A DNA stretch of 64,000 bases from Aporrectodea caliginosa (taxonomy: Eukaryota; Annelida; Clitellata; Crassiclitellata; Lumbricidae), in the NCBI GenBank assembly GCA_020284085.1, contig JACEVL010000005.1, positions 1,285,215-1,349,214 on the forward strand. The letters are read 5' to 3'. Positions 31,406 through 42,098 of this stretch are shown piece by piece. The notes below the pieces were generated by a model. That model made no database searches, was not told the origin of the DNA, and saw nothing but the letters and a program-made list of their open reading frames with translations. The position numbers and the translations under genes are program-made. Numbering within the stretch: the first letter of the stretch is position 1; the number at the start of each line of letters is the position of its first letter.

Positions 31406-32363
31406 ACCGTATATACTCGAGAATAAGTCGCAAAATTTTGGACAGTTTTTAAAACGTTAAGTTGGGGGTACGACTTATACTCGGGCAATGACAAAATTTC
31501 GTGCATCCACGAACGAGGTAACCGGCGAATGTGTCCAATAACGAATGTTAATTTACCTCATCACCTTGCCAGTAAATAATTTCGTAACAGGTACTGTCGT
31601 AACTGTTTCTAATATACGCAAATTAAAACCATCTATTTGATCAAAATTTATTTTGTAAAGAAATTGAAGGTTCCTGCAAAAATCAAGAATTTGATTAAAG
31701 TTTTACTGTTTACAATTTCAATTTGTCCGCGAAACCTTATTCCTACTTCTTTACCGGCATGTTCACAAGGTAGGTGTCTCCACACAAAATTATAGCAAAT
31801 TAAATTTGTAGTGCAGGATAAGCAATACAGACTGAAAATTTGATGTCTACTTGTAACTTTTATTGGTGATCATTGAAACCATGATTGAAACCGAATAAAG
31901 GAAACCTTGTAACCAGAAAGGCAGGAAGTTGAAGAATAGTGCTATAATTAAGAAACTATGATGACTCTACGCTACATTCTGTACTCCATGCTCTATAATT
32001 GTTTATGCTATGGCGGCAATAGGCAATTTCACGAATTTATTGAACTCGAAAAGCACAAACTCCACATTATATTATAAAAATAAATGTGCAATAAATTATT
32101 TAATTGATAGAATTGTGCACAAATATTTCATTCATTTAGCAATACTTTACAAGTTTAAAACGCATTAGTACGTGGTTTGAAAAATCTTTCATTGCACCCT
32201 GTATGGCCGCTTAACAGAGCTAGTGCGGTCAAACACCTTGTCAGAGGACGCGTGATTTACGGACACGACTTATATTCGGGTCAATACATTTTCTCACTTT
32301 CCCAGCCCAAAATTTAGGGGACGACTTATACTCGAAGCCGACTTATTCTCGAGTATATACGGT
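31406..32363. mobile_element. TIR element (accgtatatactcgag ends), copy 1
   Basis: Left end accgtatatactcgagaata and its exact reverse complement at the right end, with further inverted similarity inward (gacttatactcgg / tcgagtataagtcg). The AT-rich 958-bp body contains no intact ORF. Copy 2 is at 45543-48538, in the opposite orientation, with a LINE inside. Confidence 0.88.
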
Positions 32364-32808
32364 AGAAGAATTTTTGGGGAAGAAAAACTTGGATTACAAC
32401 ATGTTAATAATTCAGTTAGTGTTCTATGGATGGTCCTGCAGTCAATCTCTCATTTTTGAAGAAGCCCAGTGAGTCTTTCTGCAGCAAAGGATTATTGCCA
32501 CTTATTGACCTTGGCACATGCACGCTTCATCCTGTTCATGCCTTTACCAAAGGGCTTGCAATGCAGCATTTCGACATCGATCAGTTTTCTAATGATGTCT
32601 TTTTCTGGGTTAAACTCTCAGCTGGACGACAACAAGATTATGCAGAAGTACAAGTTGATGAATTACTTGAACAATCTGGTCAATATTTTCTCTCATTTTG
32701 AACCAGCTTATTCACAGACACTCAGTGAAAACAAACTTGATAGACGTCTGAGGATAGGATCGGCTTAAGGTCAAGATACAAAGGGTTGGAATCGGTTTCT
32801 ACACACTG

Positions 32809-33048
32809 TATTTCTATGAGACAACAACGAGGGTAGTAAAGAAGTAGATGGATTTTCATGTTGCATATTGGTCACCCATTTTCAACAGGTTGATTGTACT
32901 GTATCCACACTCTTAGCCAGCCACCCGTCCTTAGGACGGGCTGAAATTATTTTGGACGGGCATAAATTGTGCATGGACGTGATGGGACAGTTTCACAGAA
33001 AACACAGGTCATCATTATTGAAAAAAGTAGTTTGTGTTAAATGTGAAA
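32809..33048 (+). repeat. direct repeat copy 2
   Basis: Partner of 30950-31172. It differs by an inserted ggattttcatgt and a changed segment before the cattattgaaaaaagtag stretch. Confidence 0.88.
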
Positions 33049-33208
33049 GCAATAGTATATCATATATATCAATTAGGGTATGTTGCTTGTTATGGTGACA
33101 GTTTTTAACCCAGAGAAACAATAAGGGCAATTAGCGTTGCTTGTGGTGCCGAAGCTTAGCGTAAGGTGGATGTCAATGGCCCTAGAAGCTATAAGACTTT
33201 TTTTCTGT

Positions 33209-33239
33209 GGGGCGCGGTGGTGTAAGGGTATGTTCGGTG
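33209..33239 (+). mobile_element. tRNA-derived SINE, family B, 5' head (split copy)
   Basis: gcggtggtgtaagggtatgttcggtg contains a consensus A box (TGGTGTAAGGG). The SINE resumes at 34101 after an inserted hAT element; the octamer gttcggtg occurs at both junctions. Confidence 0.9.
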
Positions 33240-34100
33240 TAGTGATGTAGCTTTTCCGGAAAAATATTTTGCGGAAAATTTTCCGCAGAACCGGAAAAAT
33301 ACATTTAATTCATAATGTCAGATTTTAGTATGAGACAACACTAGAAAATTTCTGTTTTTTAAGTTCCTTTTATTTACAGTATTTCTGTCAATGCAGGCAA
33401 CGTTCACCTAAGTAAGTAAAGGAATTAAAATTAACATTAAACAGATTTAAAAATATATTGGTCTCAGACTTCAATGGCAATGCCAATAACATTATATTTC
33501 AAAACATAAAATAATAGTAGTAAACACGTTTATTTAATGATGCCATCATAGTGACAATGATTGGCGTCCATAAAATAATTGTATAATAGGCCTCATAAAA
33601 ATTATTCTGTTGCAGTGTTAAAATGGTGTCTATAGTAGAATCGTAATCGTAATCTCCAAACTTCTAAAGCACCACTCGAAAGCCAAGCGCAGGGCACCAG
33701 CTTATTCACGAGCGCTATTAGCCTACTACTGCATCAATTGCTGTTTTTGTCTCATGTTTTCATAACTAAAAAATATTAAGGAGACTAAATCATAAAATTT
33801 TGTTCTCTAAATTAACAGTGAAGTTTAATTGCAATTAATTCTTAAATGTATTGTCATTGTTGAGCCTTGTGAACACACTGAGCAGTAAGCACTAACAATG
33901 CCCTCTATTGAATAAAAGTATTCAGTTATACCTACATAAGATAGCTTAGAGTGAGTGATGTTTAAAGTTATTACATTTAGATTGTTATTTAGTAATTTTC
34001 TATTGATGGAAAATAATTGGAAATTTTCCGGAAAAATACACTTGAAATTTTCCGGAAAAATATGACATTTTCCGGACAATTTTTCCGCCTCACAACACTA
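33240..34100. mobile_element. 861-bp hAT-type MITE inserted in a SINE
   Basis: Ends TAGTGATGTAGC and, reverse-complemented, TAGTGTTGTGAGG. Flanked by a perfect eight-base duplication GTTCGGTG (33232-33239, 34101-34108). Both subterminal zones are built of ttttccggaaaa(at) units, in several copies at each end. The interior is AT-rich with no transposase. Confidence 0.95.
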
Positions 34101-34292
34101 GTTCGGTGCCTTGCAGCCGGACGGTTGCGGGTTCAAATCCACCTCAAGCCGCCACGTAGGGACCCTGGGCAAGTCCTTCACTTGCAATTGCTCATGCGCT
34201 TCGACGTGAAACTCCGATTCAGGGTCCGCGCTGTAGTCGGGGAGCGCCTCTGTGTAGAAATCTTGAAGGGCGCTATAACAAGTGCTCATACA
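34101..34292 (+). mobile_element. tRNA-derived SINE, family B, remainder
   Basis: Continues from 33239: gccttgcagccgg, B box (ggttcaaatcc), then tagggaccctgggcaagtcc, tcatgcgcttcg, and a 3' end gagcgcctctgtgtagaaat-cttgaagggcgctata. That last part is shared with CR1/L2-like LINE copies. A second copy, minus strand, is at 38955-39455. Its own 3' tail is cut by the element at 34293. Confidence 0.92.
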
Positions 34293-34933
34293 TAGGGCTG
34301 TCAAAATGTTAGAAAAACGTGGCCCGGGTACCCGAGCTCATTTTCAACGGGGGCCCGAAGGCCCGTCAGTGGTAAAACACTTGAGGAAAGCCAAAAATAG
34401 TTGAGTCACAGTGTAACGAAGTTATAAAATTTGATTAAAATAATTACATTGAAAGACCTGTGGCGTGTGTTTAACAGCGATTTTCGGTACTAATACCTCG
34501 ATCACGGTCCACTTAGTTCGTCGTCCCGTATCGACGGGAAAGCGTGGGATAGAAATTGGCGCTTCGATTACATCCGTCGTCCAAAAGCTACAAATAGCAC
34601 GGTTGCCGTCTTTTTCTCACGCTTCTACGACGAGTCACCAAGAGTCGCTAAATTGGGAAGGCGAGTGATACCTAATAGGATTTAGACACCGAGACACACA
34701 GACAGATACACTGACCGTAGAGTCGTTGGTCGTCGCCTTTGTTCAAAGGACGCCGCCGTGGAATGTGTACCCGACACGGCTTTAGAAATTGGTCTCTCTT
34801 GGTGGTCTTCCCACGAAAACCGACTGCATCACTTTATAGGCCTACATAAGAGGTCGTTTATCTCAACCTAGGACCAGTTGTAATGTTTATTTAACGATGC
34901 TTCATAACGTAGGCAGCTCTGTCTAGTTATATA

Positions 34934-34979
<46 letters not shown>

Positions 34980-35511
34980 GGTGTATATAAATATAAGCGC
35001 GGTCGTTGCACTAAGACCTAATTCAAAGTTTGTCATCATTGACTTGCGCGTCACGGTAGGTTGTCCTTGAGTAATAACCCTTATTAAATAGGAGCCCATG
35101 GCTAGTCTTATGATAGCCGGCAATCAAGCAGGTGCCAACCGCCCTCCGCCGATGACTAATCGGCCACTGTAGCTGGCTCATTCATGCTGAACTCCACAGC
35201 TTCCCACGCGATAGACAGCCTGTTATTCAACCGCGGAACGACGCAGCTTTTAAAACTTACACCTGCATACCGTTATTATGCTTCTTTGGTCGGGTTTTCG
35301 GGTATTGGCTTGACGGCCCGGGCTTGACCCTACGAATACACCACTGTAGCTGGCCAACACATCTTCAAATCCACAGCGTTTTACGCAACTGAAAGTCCGT
35401 ATTTAAGCTTTTAAAATTTACTTAAAATAATATGGTGATTCGGACGGGTTTTCGGGCCTTCATTTAAGGGCCCGGGCCGAACGGGGCCCCGGGGGCCCGT
35501 TGACAGCCCTA
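34293..35511. mobile_element. hAT-type element, TAGGGCTGTCAA family, copy 2
   Basis: Starts TAGGGCTGTCAAAATG, ends in the reverse complement of TAGGGCTGTCAACGGG. Perfect octamer CTCATACA at 34285-34292 and 35512-35519. Its two ends match the two ends of 24791-26311 in reversed order. It contains a (ta)n microsatellite at about 34929-34976 and GC-rich subterminal blocks (gggcccg). It landed in the tail of the family B SINE. Confidence 0.95.
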
Positions 35512-36078
35512 CTCATACATACATACATACATACATGTGGTATAATTGACCCTAAGATGCAATTAGCAATGCAGAAATAAGCTAATTAGCCCAGAGGGGG
35601 AATTTTGTCTGAGGATTATGCCCTATTATGCAAAATTGGCGGATTACGTTGAAGGGGATTATGTCCTACATTTATAATACCATTATGGTCTTCACTCCTA
35701 TGTAGCACTGCCATAACTGTCTCTTGTACATGTATAGTCTCGTCATCGACTGCCTATTTATACCTATAATCAACTTCACTATGGTAGTGCATAGCTATTG
35801 AGTGACGTTCATGATTTCACAATGTTTTCAACTATTTCTTCTTTCCAATTCAACACTCAATAAACTTAATTTTAAATATCATTTCTTTCTTTAGGCTACC
35901 TCAAGACAAATCAACTCCAACACTATCTGTGCAAAATTTCTGTAGAGACTCTGCTGTTGCGCTCTGCTAGACACCATGCTTTGCAAAGCATGGTGCCTAT
36001 CATGTGAAGCAAATATACTAAACTGGTGCTGTATAAATTCATCATTTGATGACGTTTTAAACATCAAAAAGTGTTTAA

Positions 36079-37812
36079 CCCAATCCCGCCTGAATTTTTT
36101 GTTGAAAAATTAGTAAATTGACGGTACCCTTAGTGGGACAACAATAGTGCAACAATGGCTACAGATAAGCATAGTAAAGTATACATTTTCTGAATCAGCA
36201 GACTTCTGGCTCTGAAATGAATATTTTATTGTAAACATCATTTAATTTGTATAGCGGCCTTCAAATGCCAACGTGTAAAACAGTCACCGATACCAACGGA
36301 TATTGACGGTAGCCATAGTGGGACAATATTAGTGCAACAAGGGTTATAGATAAGCATAATAAACTATATATTTTCTAAATCAGCAGAATTCTGGCTCTGA
36401 AATGTATATTTTATTGTTAACAAAAGTTGATTTACATAGCTGCCTTGGAATGCCAACGAGCAAAAGAGTCATCAATACACAAATCGACATTGCATTTTTG
36501 CAACAGGTGTCTCAGTATCTTTGTATTTCCCAGTATCTGGATTTTTGTGCTTAGCACCTGCACCTTCTACTAACATGTGCATTTGATGGAAAATGCTTGC
36601 CAAGCAGCCTAGGAATGGGAGGAGGGTGCCTACCAGGACCTGGCATGACAGCATCTCATGTGCAGGTGCATTTGACCACTAGTCATGGATTTCTGGAAAG
36701 TCAGCAACTCCCATACCAACCTGTAGGCCTAAGCCTAAAATTGCTTCAATTCCTGTCTAGTAACAGGGAGCCAAGAGAAGCCGGATAGTGTGTCCTGCCT
36801 AGATTGCAAAGCATACTTGTTGATTTCTTTGACTAAAGTGTCGATAACAGTGTCACCAAAATACAATCCAAAAAATTCGGCAGGCATTACACAGCGGTGT
36901 GCAGCGTCTGAAGGTCCTGCTGTCCCAGTAAAAGGAATGTCCTTTGAAAATGGCTTTTGCCAGTTTCATTGCTCATTGTTATAAGCTGCAGTCGGTTGGT
37001 TTAGTGATATTCCGCAGAATTCATCACCTGGACATTGACCTTCGTGAACTTGACCTCAACCATGACCTTGACAGAAACTGCTTCCCCTCTGATGCTGTTG
37101 ACTGTGATGGTTTCTTCAAAAGGTGTAAATGCAGCCTAGAAATGAGAAAATGATAAATGCTGAATTAGATAGGATGAATGGAAAAAAGAATAATTCATTC
37201 TCAATCAGCTGATCGATGGACACATCCATTTTTTCCATAAAACAATTTTCATTACAAAGTTTTGCTTGAATAATTATTATTTGATTATCAGTAACCATAA
37301 GTTTGCTTTCAATCAACGTAGGCCCTACTAACAATAGTTTTACATCACAACTGTTAATAAATTACAAAAAAAGAAACAAGAATGAAAATATTGGCTCGCT
37401 TACCTTTCCGACTTCATCATCATTTAGCAATGCGGAGTCCAAAAGACAAGTTTTGGTATCAGACTTTCCTCAAATCGCAAACCAGGACTCTTGCAGAATG
37501 AAGTCTTCACCGGCGATCTTCATAATCTTCAATGAATTCATCATCAGAAGATGAAAATTCATTGTCGGAATAATTCATTACATGCCTCAAACATTCACAG
37601 CTCGGGATACTTTTATCCATCACTTCAAACTTGTTTTTCTAAGTAATTTCTAACTTTCTGTCAACAAACTAGACTCCAAAACACGCAAAATTTTCCGGAC
37701 ATCATTGCTGATGTTATTTTTAGGTATGACATATTGATATTGTAAATAGATTCTAGTCTGTTTCAACGCCTTCCATTTCGGGTCTCTAGAAACCCGATCT
37801 GGCGGGAATGGG
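36079..37812 (-). mobile_element. piggyBac-like element with TTAA target, transposase decayed
   Basis: Inverted ends CCCAATCCCGCC and (reverse complement of right) CCCATTCCCGCC, immediately flanked by TTAA on both sides (36075-36078, 37813-37816), the piggyBac signature. On the minus strand, broken frames encode an acidic N-terminal segment (NEFSSSDDEFIEDY, near 37550) and later FFGLYFGDTVIDTLVKEIN (near 36810-36870), which resembles the conserved FFxLFF..E.I..IV..TN block of piggyBac transposases. Stops are frequent, so it is inactive. Confidence 0.85.
36117..36478 (+). repeat. tandem duplication (two ~180-bp units)
   Basis: Two adjacent copies share ttgacggta-c/gc-c-tagtggga, gataagcata, ttctgaatcagcaga, ggctctgaaatg and atgccaacg in order; the second starts near 36302. 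They lie in the terminal part of the piggyBac-like element. Confidence 0.85.
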
Positions 37813-37870
37813 TTAAGAGATTCTGTAATTAACCCATGGATCTCGTTCAGCGACGGCAAACTTTATACGG

Positions 37871-38673
37871 CAGTGGTCACCAACCTTTTCTCGGTGAGGA
37901 ACCGCATTGCCAAGTTTAGCAACTTTTGGGAGCCGCCATGGTTTTAGGAGCACAACAAGTTTGCTCGCATATAGATAAGTTGATCCAAAAAGGGAGCGGT
38001 TTTAATAGTCAGCATGCAACAAACGAGGAAATTCTGTGTATCCACTAACTTCCAGATGCCAGAGATTGTCACAGCTTGTCTATGACATCAGATATCACTG
38101 CTTCTGCACGCTTGAATTCGATATTTTCTTGTAATTCGATAATTTCCAGTTCAAATTCGATGTCTGTCAAATCGCAGTTAACAGCTGTGTTTGAAGTCAT
38201 CTTTGGATCTGCAGTGAAAGGATTCAGCACAAACTGAAGCAGCGGTTCTGATTTCAATAAATCTGCAAACCTTTCTTGAAAGTCTTTATGAAGGTTACCA
38301 AGCAAATTAGACAACCGAAGTGAGGCCTGTTCAGAATCTTCTTTTGCTTCATCTTCAGTCGTAGACGTTGGCAGAAAAGAGGCCATTATCTTCAAGTTTG
38401 GAAAATATTGAATATCATTTCTAGCTAACGATGATTGGAACAAGTCCAATTTCTTCATAAATGCGATAACTGAGCTGTGCAGTTCAGTTACAAAAATGAG
38501 TACCCTGCAACTTCAAATTCAGTTGGTTAAGATGCCCTAGCTGTAATGTCACTTTAAAATGCAATTTTATTTCGTCACACAGAAAATGTCATTTTCTGGA
38601 AAGCTGTGGAGAGCCGCCACAGAACTTTTCGAGAGCCGCATGCGGCTCGCGAGCCGCGGGTTGGTGACCACTG
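37871..38673. mobile_element. 803-bp hAT element with internal transposase fragment
   Basis: Ends CAGTGGTCACCAACC on both sides (perfect inverted termini), flanked by the octamer TTATACGG (37863-37870, 38674-38681). A minus-strand ORF at 38069-38458 (129 residues: MKKLDLFQSSLARNDIQYFP..., IEFELEIIELQENIEF) looks like a piece of a GTF2IRD2/ZBED-type hAT transposase between the RNase H-like blocks. DDE residues are not present, so this is an internally deleted derivative. Its termini match the TIR at 42099 at 13 of 15 positions. Confidence 0.93.
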
Positions 38674-38954
38674 TTATACGGCTTTTCATTTCGCCATCAC
38701 AAAATGTTAAAATTTGACGAGATGTGTTACGATGTTGCATTCGAAGTGTCACCTCTTTCCATTAGGCCTTGGTCTGTCCCAACTTCAGCATAAACTTTAA
38801 TTCTTTTAACTTTTCCTTGTGTCATTTTCTTAATGTAGGCCTACCTTTGCCGCTTACGTTCACTCTCATATTTACTCTAACAAAAAACGCCTCTTAATTT
38901 TACATTTATATTAAATACGATTCGTTTTGGTTTACCACCGTCTTTCAATTTTTA

Positions 38955-38980
38955 TGGTTGTATGTACGAGCACTTGTTAT
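38955..38980 (-). mobile_element. tRNA-derived SINE, family B, copy 2, 3' tail (split)
   Basis: gtatgtacgagcacttgttat is the reverse complement of the tail of the SINE at 34275-34292. The rest continues at 39251. Confidence 0.8.
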
Positions 38981-39040
38981 GGTTCTAGGGCAATTCGTCG
39001 CCGGACAATTCGTCGCGGACAATTCGTCGTGAATTATTTT

Positions 39041-39072
<32 letters not shown>

Positions 39073-39073
39073 A

Positions 39074-39108
<35 letters not shown>

Positions 39109-39250
39109 TTTTTATGTGCCTAGTTGTGCGTGTTCTGGAAATAAATATCTTAAGCTTTTAAGTCGTGCCGTTATGTTGTATGTGGTAATTATGGCGTTAT
39201 TATGACGAATTGTCCGCGACGAATTGTCCGCGACGAATTGCCCGGTTACC
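38981..39250. mobile_element. 270-bp MITE with GGTT/GGTA ends and CTTGTTAT duplication
   Basis: Left end ggttctagggcaattcgtcg, right end (reverse complement) ggtaaccgggcaattcgtcg. The octamer cttgttat is repeated at 38973-38980 and 39251-39258. Each arm repeats gacaattcgtcg two to three times, and the centre is a (gtct)n tract. GG ends with 8-9-bp duplications recall Merlin-type elements, but this is a guess. Confidence 0.9.
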
Positions 39251-39455
39251 CTTGTTATAGCACCACTTCAAGATTTCTACTCAGAGGTGCTTCTGACTAC
39301 AGCGCGGACACTGAATCGGAGTTTAACGCCGAAGCGCATGAGCAATTGCGCGGCGAAGGACTTGCCCAGGGTCCCTACGCGGCGGCTTGAGGTGGATTCG
39401 AACCCGCAACCCTCCAGCTGCAAGGCACCGAACATACCCCTACACCACCTAGCCT
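39251..39455 (-). mobile_element. tRNA-derived SINE, family B, copy 2, body and head
   Basis: Minus strand: A box in the reverse complement of cctacaccac (39442-39451), B box in that of ggattcgaacc (39394-39404), then the same body as 34101-34292. It ends near the MITE insertion. Confidence 0.92.
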
Positions 39456-39459
39456 CACA

Positions 39460-40133
39460 ACCTTGAAATTCAACGTTCCTCCGACCTCCACTATTATTAC
39501 TATGCTTTTTTTATTACTTCTGTGTGTAATTTTACATTCTATTTCGATGCAAATACTGTGTGTTTGCTAGTGGAGTGCTAAAGACTATACTTACTTGCTT
39601 ACTTACTTTACTGTTCATCAGTAACGATCAGTACCTTTTTGTGCATGCGCGATCAACGATAACCACTCAAATATTGGGAAAACCCAGCGTTGGTGCAGTT
39701 TACACTCAGAGTAAGTAATCCACTGGCTACACCGGTTTCATGAATACCGACCTCGACTAACTTCTATTTAGGGAATAGAAGTTAGTTGCCAGCGTAAGCG
39801 CTACGCCCGGAGTAGCTTACAAATGTCTAATGTACACGGCCCCTGGAGCACGAATGGGCCTATTTGTCACAAAATATGTTGACTTTTATGTTTCTCAGAG
39901 CAAAGAAAGGCTTCTGGATTATTACACTTAGAAATGTCAGTCTTCTTTGATCACTTGCATTATTTTGCAGAATAGATATACCTGAAAATAAATTAACATG
40001 TGTGGAAAATGTTTATATAATTTATTCCATGGTAAAGGGGTTAACAAATAATGCAGCAATTATGTAGATGGAAATGGTGATTAAACTATTCTATTTAATG
40101 AGCTATAGCATAATAGTTTGATATATTTTATAG
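39460..40133. other. UBE2T intron 2, end; no element recognised
   Basis: Intronic sequence without coding signal. A short inverted pair, cttctatttagggaatagaag, lies near 39762. The polypyrimidine tract of the acceptor (gatatattttatag) ends it. Confidence 0.6.
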
Positions 40134-40239
40134 ATATCCATTTGAAGCTCCAAAGGTTCGCTTTGTTACACCAGTGTATCATCCAAATGTTGACAGTATG
40201 GGACGCATTTGTTTGGATTTATTGAAGATGCCTCCTGGA
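40134..40239 (+). CDS. UBE2T: UBE2T-like, exon 3 with catalytic cysteine
   Basis: 106 bases between ttttatag and gtaagt. After the base completing Arg it encodes [15 protein letters not shown], then [20 protein letters not shown]. It contains the E2 HPN motif and, eight residues on, the catalytic Cys in ICLD. The Phe of YPFE (human Phe63, FANCL contact) and the Lys five residues after the active Cys (human Lys91, reported auto-ubiquitination site) are both present. The exon ends in phase 0. Confidence 0.97.
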
Positions 40240-41309
40240 GTAAGTATTCAAAAATAAATTGCTATTGTCATTATGACACAAAAATAAGTTGTGGTGGTAC
40301 CACCCTTAGCATGTGTGTTAAAGTGATAATGTGGGCTCAACTTCATGTATTGACCCTGGGCAGTTTGTTTGCACACATGTACCTTGTCACCAAGCTGTAT
40401 AATGTGGTTGTCATCGTTAAGGTGGGAAGTAAATAGCAAGTCCTAGAATGGCCCCTTGACCATTAGGTCTTTAGAATTCATATGATGACAGCTCCAGGAT
40501 CAAAGCCAAGAGAATGAACCCCTACGTTCCTCTTAGGATGTAGGAACATACAGTTTGTACTGTAGTCAGAATTTAAGTTATTGGCAATTGAAACACGTGT
40601 TGCTGTGCAGTACCAATTGTGTGGTAAATTTTGCTTCAGATTACCAGCAGTGTAAGTTGAAAGACAATAGATAACCGACTACAAAATTTGCATGGAAGAA
40701 ATGAGAAAGGAACAAACATGCTACTACGAGAGCTGCTAATTCCTTTATATTTTCTCAGTGGTAATGTTATCCCAGTCTACTGGTAGTAGTTAGTGTGGAG
40801 GTCTGTCAAGCAGAGACAGTGAGGGAAAGACTGGCCTGACCCTCATATGCTGAGACTAAAAAAATGAAGCCACCAACATTTTATACCTATGGTTACCTCA
40901 CAGATTTAGCTTGAGGGACTGTCCTTCTCATCTTCCTTCGTCTTACTCTTCACCACTCATAATATCACTCTTCTCACCACCAGACATAAATGTTGATGGT
41001 TAATGACACTTCAGATACTGGGAAAATGCACTGGCATTACCAACAGTAGAGATGGGGTGATATTTTGATACATTATCTGGAGTAAGAAATGGCCTTTAAG
41101 GAAGAACCGTGACTGGCAGCATAGCTGCTTTAGAGAGAGAGAGAGAGAGAAAGGAGAGAGGAGAATTTTTTCAGAAGGGCAGTAGGAATAACATCAAGGA
41201 ACACTGCTTTTCAGAGGATGAGAAAATGAGCTTTAATGTGGATCTTGGTCAAGGTTGTTGGATGGAATAGGCTAAGAGCTGTTTGAGGTGATTTAGTCTC
41301 CCCATTTAT
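40240..41309. other. UBE2T intron 3, start; no element recognised
   Basis: No gene or terminal repeats recognised. It contains a short (ga)n run at 41134-41150. Confidence 0.6.
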
Positions 41310-41770
41310 CAGTGTCTCGCAAACTTTTTTTAGCTCCCGGCACACCCAGCAGAGCAAATTATTTCGCGGCACACCAATTAAAATTACAAAATCAACAGCA
41401 ATAATTTCAGTTTTTCGCATTTTAAGCTTGTCATTTTAGTCCAGTAATAGCGAAACTAAATCAGATTTTTAATTGACTAATTATCACTAATGCGATGATT
41501 GGGCCTGTGTATGAGAGCATATTAACTCAAGAAGCGGTTCGACAGCCGAAAAACAGACACGCATTTCATCATCCACCATCTGTATAATATTTGCTCTCGT
41601 TTTTTCGATTTAATTTCTGTTAGAACTGAAAATCCAACTTCGCAGAGATGCGAAGATCCAAACGGTGGCAAACACTTAATGATTGCTTTCGTGCTATTGG
41701 CTTAGAAAAAATGCTGACAACTCTTGATCAGCAAAAGAGCCTCTGCGAACCAGATCGTTCTTAAGATCGA
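41310..41770 (-). pseudogene. hAT transposase C-terminus with its terminal repeat
   Basis: Minus-strand frame from about 41650 to 41487: CEVGFSVLTEIKSKKRANII, then MVDDEMRVCFSAVEPLLELI and a HTQAQSSH ending in a stop. This is the hATC dimerisation region characteristic of ZBED5/SCAND3-type hAT proteins. Downstream, at 41310, stands a hAT-like end CAGTGTCTCGCAAAC, preceded by ccatttat. The opposite end and N-terminal coding region were not found contiguous with it. Confidence 0.8.
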
Positions 41771-42098
41771 TGAGACTCTCTTCTTCAGCCATCGTCAGAC
41801 CGGCACATTCGTGATTTAACCTCTTTAACTGATTTTATAAGAAATTTTTTTATAAATACAACTTTCGATTTTATCCATTTTTTGGCTAATAAAAAAACAA
41901 ATTCAAAACAATATATCCACTTGATTTTGTAGTTCATTATTTTTCTATATTTGAGTTATAGGCCTAATAGGCCTACACGAAAAAGTAGAAGAACATAGAT
42001 TCAGTTACTTTTATGCTGGTGTTTCCGTTATGCTGGTATATCCGTAATAATGACGTCGAAAGGAGGGGTCGACACATAACAGATTAATGCCACTAGAG

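Noticed and set aside
38987..39244. CRISPR-like array of the 12-mer gacaattcgtcg
   Set aside because: Repeats are at inverted termini of a MITE with a target duplication; there are no unique spacers.
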